DNA of 40,760 bases from Lachnospiraceae bacterium (GCA_024698715.1 JAILRA010000106.1:1-40760); one strand, 5' to 3'. Numbered from the stretch's first letter, positions 26,247 through 34,196 are shown. Made by a program: numbers and translations. Notes: generated from the letters alone by a model not told the origin.

Positions 26247-27140
26247 ATGTTTCAAAGGATATTTGATTTCATAAGTTCATATTTGGCAGCATTCAGACTT
26301 CCGAGAGTCGGTATTCTGGATATTCTGGAAATGATAATTCTGGCATTTCTTTTGTACCAGGCCATGAAATGGATGAAAAATACCAGAGCATGGGCGGTGG
26401 TCAAAGGACTTGCCGTTATTCTCGTTTTTATGGCCGTTGCGGAAATCCTCGACATGACCACGATCATCTGGATAGGAAAGAGTCTGTTTACCCTGTTGGC
26501 CGTCGCGATCATAGTCGCGCTTCAGCCGGAGATCAGAAGACTTATAGAAGATCTTGGTAAAAACAATCTTCTGACGAGTCTGATAATATTGGGTGAGAAA
26601 CAGAACGAGGGACGTTTTTCGGATAAAACTTTGAATGAGATCATCAGTGCCAGTTTTGAGATGGGGCGCGCCAGAACCGGTGCGCTTATTGTTATTGAAG
26701 CTGAATCTCCCCTCGAAGAATACGAGAGGACCGGTATCGCGGTTGACGGTATAGTTACCAGTCAGCTTCTGGTCAATATTTTTGAACACAACACACCTTT
26801 ACATGACGGCGCGGTTATCATAAGAGGCGACAGGGTGCAGTCCGCTACCTGTTATCTTCCTTTGTCGGACAACAGAAGCCTGAGCAAGGATCTGGGTACC
26901 AGACATCGTGCCGGAGTAGGTATTTCCGAAGTTACCGACGCACTGGTAATCATAGTTTCGGAAGAAACGGGCAAAGTCAGCGTTGCACAGAACGGTGAGC
27001 TTTTCAGATGTCTTGATGTTATCGATCTCAGAAGAAAACTTGAGAGGATCCAGGACAAAAAAGAAGGCAAGCCCAAAAAGATAAAGAATAAAAAAGGGGA
27101 GGGCAAGAAGGATGAAGCAAAAGCTGATGCACAATCTTAA
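26247..27140 (+). CDS. cdaA: Diadenylate cyclase CdaA
   Basis: A 297-residue protein. Three N-terminal membrane helices (about 20-95) precede the DAC domain, with both catalytic signatures: DGAVI (D187) and RHR (R219-R221 in GTRHRAGVG). CdaA joins two ATP into c-di-AMP, which controls potassium and osmolyte uptake and cell-wall homeostasis. The usual length is about 275; the extra is a Lys-rich tail (GKPKKIKNKKGEGKK) after residue 272. The cdaR gene begins inside this gene's 3' end (29-bp overlap). The ribosome site is weak (CGGGTAAG), and cotranslation with the upstream membrane gene is possible. Confidence 0.95.
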   Translation: MFQRIFDFISSYLAAFRLPRVGILDILEMIILAFLLYQAMKWMKNTRAWAVVKGLAVILVFMAVAEILDMTTIIWIGKSLFTLLAVAIIVALQPEIRRLIEDLGKNNLLTSLIILGEKQNEGRFSDKTLNEIISASFEMGRARTGALIVIEAESPLEEYERTGIAVDGIVTSQLLVNIFEHNTPLHDGAVIIRGDRVQSATCYLPLSDNRSLSKDLGTRHRAGVGISEVTDALVIIVSEETGKVSVAQNGELFRCLDVIDLRRKLERIQDKKEGKPKKIKNKKGEGKKDEAKADAQS

Positions 27141-28404
27141 CCTGAAAGTTCTTTCCGTTCTTTTTTCGATCATTATCTGGATCATAGTTGTTAACATTGA
27201 TGATCCCGTAAAGAGTGTGCAGTTTAATGATGTTCCCATAACGGTGATCAATGATCTTACCTTAAAGGACAGAAATCTTGTATACGAAATAGTTGAAGGA
27301 CAGGAATCCGTTGATGTTTCCGTAAGCGGAAGACGTTCGGTAATAGAAGATATTTCAAAAGACAATATCAATGTCATCGCCGATATGAAAGAGATCGGTG
27401 ACGGAAATACGCTTCATCTGACGGTCACTTCCAATAAATATTCCGGCGATATCGATACCATGAAACCGGAATTCGATACGGTGGAACTGAACATCGAAGA
27501 ATCCAAGAGGATCCAGAAGCCCATTCTTGTTGAGACTGTCGGAGAACCGGCACAGGATTACATAGTGGGTAATTACAGCATAAGCCTTAACCGCGTGAAC
27601 ATCGAAGGACCGAAGTCGGTCATCGATCTGGTTCAGTCGGCAAAGGTTCAGGTGGATGTAGAAGGAGCGACCAACTCGATCTCTGCATCGGTTCCGATCA
27701 TTCTTTATGATGCGCTCGGAGCCAGAGTTGATACTTCAAGACTCAGCATGAACCTTGAAAACATCAATGTTACTCAGGAGATCCTTTTTACAAAGACGGT
27801 AAGCGTTATCTGTTCACCGTCCGGAGAACCTGAAGAAGGATACAAATTTACCGGCAAAGTCGAGCTTTCGCCTTCGGAAGTCAAACTTGCGGGATCCAAA
27901 GCGGTTCTGGACAATATATCTCAGGTAACGATCCCCGCTTCGTCGGTCAATATAAGTAATCTGAAATCCAATTTCAAGACCAATGCGAATGTATTCAATT
28001 ATCTTCCGAACGGAATAGAATCAGCGGATGATTCATTTAAGGGAAGCATTGCGATATTCGTTTCGATTGAACCCGAGATTGAAAAGAATTACATTGTATA
28101 TCTTAACAAGGTTTCCGTTGAAGGACTTCAGAAAGGAATGTCGTATGAAATAATCAATGGTTCCGAAAGTGCCACGGAAAACAGACTCGAGATCAGTTTG
28201 TTCGGGCTGGAAGAAGAATTCGAGGGAGTGACTTCCTCGGATATCAAAGTTTCGATAGATCTGAATGAATATATGGAAGAGAAGGGTATCGAGACCATTT
28301 CGCCCGGCACATATACCGTACCGGTGATCCTTACGCTTCCTGACGGACTCAGAGTGAAGGATGAACTGAAACTGAGGATAAAGATAACTCAGGAAGAGGA
28401 TTAG
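27112..28404 (+). CDS. cdaR: YbbR-domain protein CdaR, regulator of CdaA
   Basis: A 430-residue protein with one N-terminal membrane helix (about 12-28, VLFSIIIWIIVVNI) and an extracellular part with four YbbR repeats, near 35-125, 130-215, 220-305 and 325-425; they are recognised by repeated PxxxxV and G-x-V-x-L-x-P-S-E-V patterns (for example GKVELSPSEVKLAGS). CdaR binds CdaA at the membrane and tunes its activity. The gene overlaps cdaA by 29 bp and has GGGGAGGG upstream, so stoichiometric synthesis is expected. In Firmicutes this pair is usually followed by glmM; here it is not. Confidence 0.92.
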   Translation: MKQKLMHNLNLKVLSVLFSIIIWIIVVNIDDPVKSVQFNDVPITVINDLTLKDRNLVYEIVEGQESVDVSVSGRRSVIEDISKDNINVIADMKEIGDGNTLHLTVTSNKYSGDIDTMKPEFDTVELNIEESKRIQKPILVETVGEPAQDYIVGNYSISLNRVNIEGPKSVIDLVQSAKVQVDVEGATNSISASVPIILYDALGARVDTSRLSMNLENINVTQEILFTKTVSVICSPSGEPEEGYKFTGKVELSPSEVKLAGSKAVLDNISQVTIPASSVNISNLKSNFKTNANVFNYLPNGIESADDSFKGSIAIFVSIEPEIEKNYIVYLNKVSVEGLQKGMSYEIINGSESATENRLEISLFGLEEEFEGVTSSDIKVSIDLNEYMEEKGIETISPGTYTVPVILTLPDGLRVKDELKLRIKITQEED

Positions 28405-28442
28405 GAGTTCATTTTCGGATTTCCGTATTAATCTCATTCAAC

Positions 28443-28471
28443 TTGAATTTTGAACGAAAAACTGATAAAAT
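28443..28471 (+). promoter_or_regulatory. Promoter of the HPr gene
   Basis: TTGAAT (28443-28448), 17 bp, then TAAAAT (28466-28471). Start near 28478 gives a leader of about 37 nt. This makes the HPr gene a unit separate from cdaAR, though no terminator is seen after cdaR. Confidence 0.7.
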
Positions 28472-28514
28472 AGCAAAAACAGATAAGATAAGGTATGAAT
28501 TCGGGGGGAGACAT

Positions 28515-28796
28515 ATGCTTACTAAAACATTGACAATCAACAATCCGACGGGATTGCATCTGCGTCCTGCGGGCAACCTTTGCAAAGAAGCCGTAAAATA
28601 CAAATCGAAGATCACGTTTAATTACCGTAACAACAATACCAATGCCAAGAGCGTTTTAAGTGTACTGGCAGCCTGTGTGAAGCAGGGTGAGTCGATTGAG
28701 CTTATCTGCGAGGGTGATGACGAGGAAGAAGCTATGGAGAACATTTCCAGGCTGATAGAAGAGGGCCTCGGAGAAACGGAAGAGAAAAAAGAATAG
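28515..28796 (+). CDS. HPr-family phosphocarrier protein
   Basis: A 93-residue protein of HPr length. It has the active-site histidine exactly at position 15 (TGLHLRPA) and the regulatory serine at 46 (NAKSVLS), the site phosphorylated by HPr kinase in Firmicutes. HPr passes phosphate from enzyme I to PTS transporters and, when Ser46 is phosphorylated, serves in catabolite repression. Sequence after Ser46 differs from typical HPr (SVLSVLAA rather than SIMGVMSL), so it could be a paralogue such as Crh; Crh lacks His15, which is present here. The start follows GGGGGGAG. No ptsI follows. Confidence 0.88.
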   Translation: MLTKTLTINNPTGLHLRPAGNLCKEAVKYKSKITFNYRNNNTNAKSVLSVLAACVKQGESIELICEGDDEEEAMENISRLIEEGLGETEEKKE

Positions 28797-28820
28797 AGTT
28801 TACGGATCAAGATCCATAAT

Positions 28821-28854
28821 AAAAATACCTGCATGAAGATGCAGGTATTTTTAA
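28821..28854. terminator. Bidirectional terminator between HPr and the FliD-like gene
   Basis: AAAAATACCTGCAT (28821-28834), loop GAAG, ATGCAGGTATTTTT (28839-28852): a perfect 14-bp stem with an A-run on one side and T-run on the other. It lies between two convergent genes and can end both. Confidence 0.9.
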
Positions 28855-28886
28855 GTTAGAAAAGAGGTGTGAAATGTTATTTTGTA

Positions 28887-30188
28887 TCAGCAGTATCCGT
28901 TGAACATCATTCCGGAATACTGACTGGTAATGTAAGGTGTAAAGAATTCCTTTCCGGGATTCTTGTATGCGACTATAGTCTTCTGAACATAGTCCATTGG
29001 ATTGAGTGTGACCTGATTGGCCTTGTTCAGTACCGAATTGGTAAACTTCCTTACTCCCGCAAAGGATTCGAGAGCATCCGTACTGTTTATGTTTTCGGCA
29101 AGTGTGTCATTGTCGATCTTCATAAATCCGTCATCATCGAACAAAATCCCCACATTGTTCAGCGCCTGCCCGTAGGTATTGCGGATCCTGGTCATTTCAT
29201 TCAGAAGATATCCGGTTTTGGGCTGCGAAGCAAGATACTCCGAAGTATTCCTTATGAAGTCGTTGTATCCGCGGGCAAATTTGGCCACATTTTCCGACAT
29301 CGAATCGGTGTCGGCCTTAAGTCCGATCTTGATCGGTTCATCATCTATCTCATTTACTTTGTTGAGCGTCAACTCGAATGTCTTGGCCACCGTAAAGTGG
29401 TTCGAATATGATTCATGTGGCTCGTCGTTAAGATAGAACTTGGCGTTATCCGGGAGCTGCGTGACATTATCGAGTCCCAGATATCCGACGGCTCCCGACG
29501 CCTTACTTGTGTTCTCGTCGCTTACCGTGAAGAGAAGCTGTCTGTCATCTTCGATACCCGTCAGGTTGGTTTCAAGAGTAAAAGCATTTCCTTCGGGGGA
29601 TGACACGACATCCGCTTTGAGTCCGACGTTTGAATTATTTATAAGTCTGGCAAGTTTGTCCTGAAGAGCCTTGTTGGTTTCGCCTTCATTTATATTAAAC
29701 TGGAATTCATAACTCATATTGTTTACGGAAATATCAAACGAGTATGTACCGGGTGTGAGCGAAACGGGTTCATCCTTTAAAACATTGCCCGTATTTATCT
29801 GGCTGGTCGCGAGTTTTTCAACGAAAAGCGTGAATTCCGATGCATCGCCTTCGGAATAATCATCTCCTATATATCTGACATCCGCTATCTCCGAATCGGA
29901 AGAAAAGGCGGTTTTCTTATTAAGAAGATCTTCTTCGTCAAGTCCTCCGAGGGAAGCAATGGTATTACGCAATTCTCTCGCATTTTCCTTCAGATTGACG
30001 GCATAAGACTGCGAGTCAATGCTCGAATCAATGATAGAAAGGGGAGATTCTTTATTTATTTTCGCAATGGAATTGTATACGCCGCGAAGTTCACTTTTTT
30101 TGTGCGCATCGTAACGACCGCTGGCTTTTGGCGCATATGATGTAAGATAGTTATTATAGACGTTATTTAATGCAACTGAATAAGCCAT
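28887..30188 (-). CDS. FliD-like flagellar cap/hook-associated protein (orphan)
   Basis: A 433-residue minus-strand protein. Residues near 90-130 resemble the end of the FliD N-terminal domain (AFSSDSEIADV, then FTLFVEKLATSQ). The C-terminal half has the FliD_C pattern (KFARGYNDFI near 300, LNNVGILFDDDGFMKIDNDTL near 345-365). FliD caps the filament and folds flagellin. The usual N-terminal start of FliD (GMD-type motif) is absent and the protein is shorter than many caps, so it may be a paralogue rather than the main cap. No fliS or flagellin gene is adjacent. It has strong Shine-Dalgarno GGAGGG. The closing sequence ends in Cys. Confidence 0.65.
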   Translation of the reverse strand: MAYSVALNNVYNNYLTSYAPKASGRYDAHKKSELRGVYNSIAKINKESPLSIIDSSIDSQSYAVNLKENARELRNTIASLGGLDEEDLLNKKTAFSSDSEIADVRYIGDDYSEGDASEFTLFVEKLATSQINTGNVLKDEPVSLTPGTYSFDISVNNMSYEFQFNINEGETNKALQDKLARLINNSNVGLKADVVSSPEGNAFTLETNLTGIEDDRQLLFTVSDENTSKASGAVGYLGLDNVTQLPDNAKFYLNDEPHESYSNHFTVAKTFELTLNKVNEIDDEPIKIGLKADTDSMSENVAKFARGYNDFIRNTSEYLASQPKTGYLLNEMTRIRNTYGQALNNVGILFDDDGFMKIDNDTLAENINSTDALESFAGVRKFTNSVLNKANQVTLNPMDYVQKTIVAYKNPGKEFFTPYITSQYSGMMFNGYC

Positions 30189-30280
30189 CCTGCTCCCTCC
30201 TTTCTTCCTTGAAATCGATTGCCGTTAATATTTCGGGTATCCGTTACCCCGGCACGAGCATAGACTTATGCTAATATTAC
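30189..30280 (-). promoter_or_regulatory. Structured 5' leader of the FliD-like gene
   Basis: On the minus strand, from the predicted start near 30280, a hairpin AGCATA-loop-TATGCT (plus 30257-30272) is followed by a nested element: outer stem TGCCG/CGGCA (plus 30220-30224 with 30250-30254) and inner hairpin GGGTA/TACCC (plus 30235-30249). The ribosome site region holds four GGA triplets (CAAGGAAG, AAGGAGG, GGGAG, CAGGATG), as in CsrA-repressed mRNAs. It does not look like a riboswitch class I know. Confidence 0.5.
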
Positions 30281-30286
30281 AACACT

Positions 30287-30315
30287 ATATTAACATAACT
30301 CAAAAATAAATACAA
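30287..30315 (-). promoter_or_regulatory. Promoter of the FliD-like gene
   Basis: On the minus strand TTGTAT (30310-30315), 17 bp, TAATAT (30287-30292), a sigma-A type promoter. No sigma-28 (SigD) consensus was found upstream of this flagellar gene. Bases 30316-30562 otherwise hold the divergent rpmG promoter region and leader. Confidence 0.55.
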
Positions 30316-30367
30316 CAGTTTTTTTCGCATTTATATAGAAGATAAACATTTTTTTTATCTTATTCCG

Positions 30368-30376
30368 TGATATAAT
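30368..30376 (+). promoter_or_regulatory. Possible upstream promoter of the rpmG-secE-nusG operon
   Basis: Extended -10 TGATATAAT with TATAAT at 30371-30376; the -35 is poor. It would add about 85 nt to the leader made from the stronger promoter at 30433. Confidence 0.35.
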
Positions 30377-30432
30377 AAAGCCCGTAACGGAAACGGAATG
30401 CAAAATATATCGCACCGCAGATCAAAAAAATA

Positions 30433-30461
30433 TTGACGGGGTGTTTTTGATATGATATTCT
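30433..30461 (+). promoter_or_regulatory. Main promoter of the rpmG-secE-nusG operon
   Basis: TTGACG (30433-30438), 17 bp, TATTCT (30456-30461) with TG extended -10. Start near 30468. The leader of about 95 nt holds GTTTTAG/CTAAAAC arms (30478-30484, 30503-30509) around a T-rich loop, and its purpose is unclear. Confidence 0.75.
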
Positions 30462-30562
30462 ACATAAGCAAGATTGCGTTTTAGGTCTTTTTTTTATGCA
30501 CTCTAAAACAGGGAGAATTGCAAACAACTAACTGTGAAAAAGTTTTACGGAGGTAATAAATT

Positions 30563-30712
30563 ATGCGTACAAGAATTACTTTGGCATGCACAGAATGCAA
30601 GCAGAGAAACTACAATACAACCAAGGATAAAAAGACACATCCCGACAGAATGGAAACCAAGAAGTACTGCAGATTCTGCAAGACTCATACATTACATAAG
30701 GAAACAAAGTAA
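30563..30712 (+). CDS. rpmG: 50S ribosomal protein L33
   Basis: A 49-residue protein beginning [17 protein letters not shown] and ending [17 protein letters not shown], an intact L33 of the zinc-binding (C+) type with CxxC pairs at 9/12 and 36/39. L33 sits in the large subunit near the exit site. The C+ form requires zinc, so a zinc-independent paralogue elsewhere would be expected. The start follows CGGAGGT. It opens the rpmG-secE-nusG operon, a common arrangement in Firmicutes. Confidence 0.97.
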   Translation: MRTRITLACTECKQRNYNTTKDKKTHPDRMETKKYCRFCKTHTLHKETK

Positions 30713-30748
30713 TCGGGCATTCGGCTTAATCCGGAAAGGGATAAGATT

Positions 30749-30949
30749 ATGGCAGATACACAGAAGAAACCCAAAAAGAATTTCTTTAAGGGAGTCAGAT
30801 CGGAATTCAAAAAGATTTCATGGCCCGGAAGAGACGATGTTATCAAGCAGACTGTTGTGGTAACCATTATTACGTTTGTTGTTGCGTTAATCATTGCTGC
30901 GGTTGATTTCGGCATTAAATACGGAATCAATTTCTTAACCGGTCTGTAG
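30749..30949 (+). CDS. secE: Preprotein translocase subunit SecE
   Basis: A 66-residue single-helix SecE of the short Gram-positive kind: a basic N-terminus (KKPKKNFFKGVRSEF), the conserved KKISWPGRDDV amphipathic helix, and a membrane helix near 36-58. It clamps SecY in the Sec channel. It lies between rpmG and nusG, as in most Firmicutes. GGAAAGGG is upstream of the ATG. Confidence 0.95.
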   Translation: MADTQKKPKKNFFKGVRSEFKKISWPGRDDVIKQTVVVTIITFVVALIIAAVDFGIKYGINFLTGL

Positions 30950-31004
30950 AGTTTAGTCAAACCGGCGATTGCGTTATGCGTGAACGGCCGGCACGGAGGT
31001 ATAA

Positions 31005-31583
31005 ATGGAAGGATTTAACGAAGAAGAGTACGATATCGGTCAAAGCGACAATAAATCCGGAAAAGGTATGGGATGGTATGTAGTACATACTTATTCGGGT
31101 TACGAAAACAAAGTAAAGACCAATATTGAGAAGGCCATCGAAAACAGACCTGAACTCAGAGAGACTATTCTTGAGGTTAAGGTTCCCATGCAGGAAGTAT
31201 CCGAAGTTAAAAACGGAGTGAGAAAAACATCCGAGAAAAAGATGTTTCCCGGTTATGTTCTTATTCATATGGATGCGGATGACAATGCGGCATGGTATGT
31301 TGTAAGAAATACCAGAGGCGTTACAGGTTTCGTAGGTCCCGGAAGCAAACCCGTTCCTCTTACGGAAGACGAAATGAAAGCACTCAGTTTTGAAGGACCT
31401 GAAAAGATCCGCGTAGATGTTTCCGAAGGCGATATGGTCAATGTTATTGCAGGTGTTTGGGTCGGAACCGTCGGCGTTGTCAAGAGAGTCGACGAGAACA
31501 AGCAGGTTGTTACGATCAACGTGGAATTGTTCGGACGTGAGACACCGGTTGAGATCAGTTTTGCTGATATCAAAAAGATGTAA
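31005..31583 (+). CDS. nusG: Transcription antitermination/pausing factor NusG
   Basis: A 192-residue NusG with the NGN domain (WYVVHTYSGYENKVKTNIEKAI near 25-45; VPMQEV; FPGYVLIHMD) and the C-terminal KOW domain (EGDMVNVIAGVWVGTVGVVK). It has about 20 extra acidic residues at the N-terminus compared with usual Firmicutes NusG. NusG binds RNA polymerase and controls pausing and termination. A good GGAGG fixes the start. It precedes rplKA as usual. Confidence 0.96.
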   Translation: MEGFNEEEYDIGQSDNKSGKGMGWYVVHTYSGYENKVKTNIEKAIENRPELRETILEVKVPMQEVSEVKNGVRKTSEKKMFPGYVLIHMDADDNAAWYVVRNTRGVTGFVGPGSKPVPLTEDEMKALSFEGPEKIRVDVSEGDMVNVIAGVWVGTVGVVKRVDENKQVVTINVELFGRETPVEISFADIKKM

Positions 31584-31593
31584 ACAACTAAGG

Positions 31594-31623
31594 TTGTTCA
31601 TAGGTTTTCCTATTTTATATATA
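31594..31623 (+). promoter_or_regulatory. Possible promoter of rplK-rplA
   Basis: TTGTTC (31594-31599), 18 bp, TATATA (31618-31623). Read-through from nusG is also possible, as no clear terminator separates them. Confidence 0.4.
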
Positions 31624-31641
31624 AGAAGAGTTTTATGAACA

Positions 31642-31676
31642 GTGGGAGCCGCAAATGGGTTGCGGCGCCGAACCAC
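31642..31676 (+). promoter_or_regulatory. L1-binding-like mRNA element before rplK
   Basis: GTGG (31642-31645) pairs with CCAC (31673-31676). After GA, GCCGCAA pairs with TTGCGGC (31648-31654 with 31660-31666), then GCCGAA on the 3' side. A two-stem hairpin with an asymmetric internal loop, just before the rplK ribosome site, matches the known shape of the mRNA site bound by ribosomal protein L1 for feedback control. Confidence 0.65.
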
Positions 31677-31698
31677 ATTTTATTAGGAGGTAGCCAAA

Positions 31699-32124
31699 AT
31701 GGCAAAGAAAGTTACAGGTTATATCAAGTTACAGATTCCTGCCGGAAAAGCAACACCGGCTCCACCTGTTGGTCCCGCTTTAGGACAGCATGGTGTAAAC
31801 ATCGTTGAATTTACAAAGCAGTTCAACGCAAAGACAGCTGACAAGGGTGACGTTATCATTCCCGTTGTCATCACAGTTTACGCAGACAAGAGTTTCAGTT
31901 TTGTTACCAAGACTCCTCCCGCTGCAGTATTGTTGAAGAAAGCTTGCAATCTTAAGAGTGCATCCGCAAGACCTAACAAGGATAAGGTTGCTACGATCTC
32001 AAAGGCTAAGGTAAGAGAGATCGCAGAGACAAAGATGGAAGACCTTAACGCAGCAAGCATTGAAGCAGCTATGAGCATGATCGCAGGTACTGCTCGTTCA
32101 ATGGGTATTGTAGTAGAAGATTAA
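31699..32124 (+). CDS. rplK: 50S ribosomal protein L11
   Basis: A 141-residue L11 with the Pro-rich N-terminal domain ([20 protein letters not shown]) and the C-terminal 23S rRNA-binding domain ([20 protein letters not shown]). It binds the GTPase-associated centre and is needed for the stringent response via RelA. Strong AGGAGGT. It is preceded by an L1-type leader element. Confidence 0.98.
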   Translation: MAKKVTGYIKLQIPAGKATPAPPVGPALGQHGVNIVEFTKQFNAKTADKGDVIIPVVITVYADKSFSFVTKTPPAAVLLKKACNLKSASARPNKDKVATISKAKVREIAETKMEDLNAASIEAAMSMIAGTARSMGIVVED

Positions 32125-32133
32125 TTTGAGATA

Positions 32134-32160
32134 GTGGGAGCAATTATTGCATTTAACCAC
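32134..32160 (+). promoter_or_regulatory. L1-binding-like mRNA element before rplA
   Basis: GTGG (32134-32137) pairs with CCAC (32157-32160), GA follows on the 5' side, then GCAA-TTA-TTGC (32140-32150) and six bases ATTTAA on the 3' side. The layout is the same as the element before rplK, including the GA and six-base internal loop, with a shorter upper stem. It sits next to the rplA Shine-Dalgarno. Confidence 0.65.
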
Positions 32161-32175
32161 AAGGAGGTAATTTAA

Positions 32176-32868
32176 ATGAAACACGGAAAAAAATATAACG
32201 AAGCTGCTAAGCAGGTTGACAGAGCAACTCTATACGATCCCGCAGAAGCAGTAGCATTGGTAAAAAAGACAGCTATTGCAAAATTCGACGAAACCGTTGA
32301 ACTTCACATCAGAACAGGTTGTGACGGACGTCATGCAGAAGAGCAGATCAGAGGCGCTGTAGTACTTCCTCACGGAACAGGTAAGACAGTAAGAGTTCTC
32401 GTATTTGCAAAGGGTGACAAAGTTGCAGAAGCTGAAGCAGCCGGTGCAGATTATGTAGGCGGCGACGAGCTCATTCCCAAGATCCAGAACGAAGGATGGC
32501 TTGACTTTGACGTAGTTGTAGCAACTCCCGATATGATGGGTGTTGTAGGTCGTCTCGGTAAGGTACTCGGACCTAAAGGTCTCATGCCCAACCCCAAGGC
32601 AGGCACAGTAACCATGGATGTTACAAAAGCCATCAACGATATCAAAGCAGGTAAGATCGAGTACAGACTTGATAAGTCAAACATTGTACACTGCCCTATC
32701 GGAAAGGTTTCTTTCTCTGAAGAACAGCTTGTTGAGAACCTTAAGGCTATCATGGATGCTATCGTAAAAGCTAAACCCTCATCACTTAAGGGTACATACT
32801 TAAAGAGCATTACGATATCCAGCACCATGGGACCCGGAGTAAAGGTAAGCACACTTAAGTATTTATAA
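32176..32868 (+). CDS. rplA: 50S ribosomal protein L1
   Basis: A 230-residue L1 with the conserved two-domain layout and signature block [15 protein letters not shown] near 134-148. L1 binds the L1 stalk of 23S rRNA and, in bacteria and archaea studied, represses its own operon by binding a mimic site on the mRNA. Two candidate sites are present here. AAGGAGG precedes the ATG. Confidence 0.98.
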   Translation: MKHGKKYNEAAKQVDRATLYDPAEAVALVKKTAIAKFDETVELHIRTGCDGRHAEEQIRGAVVLPHGTGKTVRVLVFAKGDKVAEAEAAGADYVGGDELIPKIQNEGWLDFDVVVATPDMMGVVGRLGKVLGPKGLMPNPKAGTVTMDVTKAINDIKAGKIEYRLDKSNIVHCPIGKVSFSEEQLVENLKAIMDAIVKAKPSSLKGTYLKSITISSTMGPGVKVSTLKYL

Positions 32869-32884
32869 GATAAAGAATCATCGC

Positions 32885-32915
32885 GGGCGCTTCGGAAGAA
32901 GCGTCCGTTTATCTT
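32885..32915 (+). terminator. Terminator after rplA
   Basis: A 9-bp stem GGGCGCTTC/GAAGCGTCC (one G-U pair) with a GGAA loop, followed by a T-rich stretch (TTTATCTTTT). Confidence 0.75.
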
Positions 32916-32929
32916 TTAAAAATCATATA

Positions 32930-32958
32930 TTGACAAATACGGATTATTCTGATATTTT
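32930..32958 (+). promoter_or_regulatory. Promoter of rplJ-rplL
   Basis: Perfect TTGACA (32930-32935), 17 bp, TATTTT (32953-32958) with TG extended -10. Start near 32965 opens the L10 leader. Confidence 0.8.
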
Positions 32959-32965
32959 AGAAAAG

Positions 32966-33082
32966 GTCGTCATGACCGTGCCGAAGACAGTAGGTGTCGA
33001 AAGACGTAAGCAGAGTCGCCTACCGAGGAGAAAAGTTTTGGATGGAATTTTTGTCTCTCGCTGTTTCGGCGGGAGTTTTTTT
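32966..33082 (+). ncRNA. L10 leader (ribosomal protein mRNA leader) with attenuator terminator
   Basis: The transcript leader carries the known L10 leader core: GAAGACAGTAGGTGTC (32984-32999), a GTC-GAAA-GAC mini-hairpin, AGCAGAGTCGCCTACCGAGGAG (ending 33030), with GTAGG pairing to CCTAC. A following hairpin (CTCTCGC with GCGGGAG, 33055-33075) plus seven Ts forms an intrinsic terminator. By analogy the L10(L12)4 complex binds the core and lowers expression of rplJL. The region 33083-33207 continues as an untranslated leader with a separate hairpin element. Confidence 0.88.
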
Positions 33083-33100
33083 ATGCACACGACTGCATAT

Positions 33101-33138
33101 CGAAACTTGTTGCTACGCAACATGCGGTCGGCGTTTCG
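33101..33138 (+). other. Leader element shared with rpoB, rplJ copy
   Basis: Outer stem CGAAAC (33101-33106) with GTTTCG (33133-33138) encloses hairpin TGTTGC-TAC-GCAACA and the strand TGCGGTCGGC. The segment ACATGCGGTCGGCG-TTTCG (33120-33138) recurs before rpoB with one substitution and one inserted base. It lies after the L10-leader terminator and before the rplJ ribosome site. Confidence 0.5.
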
Positions 33139-33207
33139 GGAAGAAAAAATTCCCGATTCCCAAATAAAACTCTTTCGGCAACAAATATTAAGAAGGAGGA
33201 AAAAAGA

Positions 33208-33696
33208 ATGGCAAAGGTTGAATTAAAGAAACCCATTATCGAAGAGATTCAATCAAGCATCAAAGATGCAAAGTCGGTTGTTGTGGTTGACTATCGCGGA
33301 CTTACCGTTGAGCAGGACACAAAACTTCGTAAGGCTTTACGTGAGAACAATATCACATATAAAGTTTACAAGAACACAATGATCAATTTTGCTATTCAGG
33401 GAACTGAATTCGAAAGCCTTGCTCCTTATCTTGAAGGACCTACGGCTATCGCTATTTCAACTGAAGATGCAACTGCTCCCGCAAGAGAGATCTGCAAATT
33501 TGCTAAAGGAGCTCCCAAGCTTGAAGTTAAGGCCGGCGTAGTTGAAGGAACAGCATACGATGCAAACGGAATCGCTCAGATCGCAACAGTACCTTCAAGA
33601 GAAGAACTTCTTGCAAAACTGCTCGGCAGTATCAAGTCACCCGTTTCCAATATGGCTCGCGTACTCAATCAGATCGCAGAAAAACAGGGTGCATAA
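33208..33696 (+). CDS. rplJ: 50S ribosomal protein L10
   Basis: A 162-residue L10, with the N-terminal RNA-binding domain (VVVVDYRGLTVEQDTKLRKALR near 27-48; VYKNTMINFA) and the C-terminal helix that carries L7/L12 dimers (LAKLLGSIKSPVSNMARVLN). It anchors the L12 stalk and represses its own operon through the leader. AAGGAGG precedes the ATG. Confidence 0.98.
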   Translation: MAKVELKKPIIEEIQSSIKDAKSVVVVDYRGLTVEQDTKLRKALRENNITYKVYKNTMINFAIQGTEFESLAPYLEGPTAIAISTEDATAPAREICKFAKGAPKLEVKAGVVEGTAYDANGIAQIATVPSREELLAKLLGSIKSPVSNMARVLNQIAEKQGA

Positions 33697-33739
33697 CAGG
33701 AAATTTTGTTTTTTATAAAAAATATGGAGGAAAATTAAA

Positions 33740-34120
33740 ATGGCTAAATTAACAACAGAAGAATTTATCGCTGCTATTAAAGAGCTTAGCGTATTAGAGT
33801 TAAATGAATTGGTAAAGGCTTGCGAGGAAGAGTTCGGTGTATCTGCAGCAGCAGGCGTAGTAGTTGCAGCAGCAGGTGCAGGCGATGCAGGTGCAGCAGC
33901 AGAAGAGAAGTCAGAGTTTGACGTAGAACTTACAGAAGTAGGTGCTGAAAAGGTTAAAGTTATCAAAGTTGTTCGTGAGATCACAGGCTTAGGACTTAAA
34001 GAAGCTAAAGACCTTGTTGACGGCGCTCCCAAGATGGTTAAGGAAGCTGCTTCCAAGGATGAAGCTGAAGACATCAAGAAGAAACTTGAAGAAGTTGGAG
34101 CTAAGGTTACTTTGAAGTAA
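33740..34120 (+). CDS. rplL: 50S ribosomal protein L7/L12
   Basis: A 126-residue L7/L12: N-terminal dimerisation helices, an Ala/Gly-rich hinge ([18 protein letters not shown] near 38-55) and the C-terminal factor-binding domain ([24 protein letters not shown] block). It recruits translation GTPases. Codon use (GCA, GTT, GAA) fits very high expression. GGAGG is upstream. A strong terminator follows. Confidence 0.98.
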   Translation: MAKLTTEEFIAAIKELSVLELNELVKACEEEFGVSAAAGVVVAAAGAGDAGAAAEEKSEFDVELTEVGAEKVKVIKVVREITGLGLKEAKDLVDGAPKMVKEAASKDEAEDIKKKLEEVGAKVTLK

Positions 34121-34141
34121 TTTAATTTATAAGAAATTTTT

Positions 34142-34181
34142 AAACGACCGGAAAAAGTGTTTGACTTCCGGTCGTTTTTTT
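34142..34181 (+). terminator. Terminator after rplL (overlaps the rpoB promoter)
   Basis: A perfect 12-bp stem, AAACGACCGGAA (34142-34153) with TTCCGGTCGTTT (34166-34177), then T-run to 34181. The -35 of the rpoB promoter lies in its loop. Confidence 0.9.
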
Positions 34182-34189
34182 GGTATGAT
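34161..34189 (+). promoter_or_regulatory. Promoter of rpoB-rpoC, embedded in the rplL terminator
   Basis: TTGACT (34161-34166), 17 bp, TATGAT (34184-34189) with TGG extended -10. Start near 34196 is at the first base of a structured leader. Confidence 0.75.
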
Positions 34190-34196
34190 GGAAAAT

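Noticed and set aside
32930..33226. 98-codon open frame across the L10 leader
   Set aside because: It starts at the promoter and overlaps the leader's structural core, terminator and the rplJ start, so it is not a gene.
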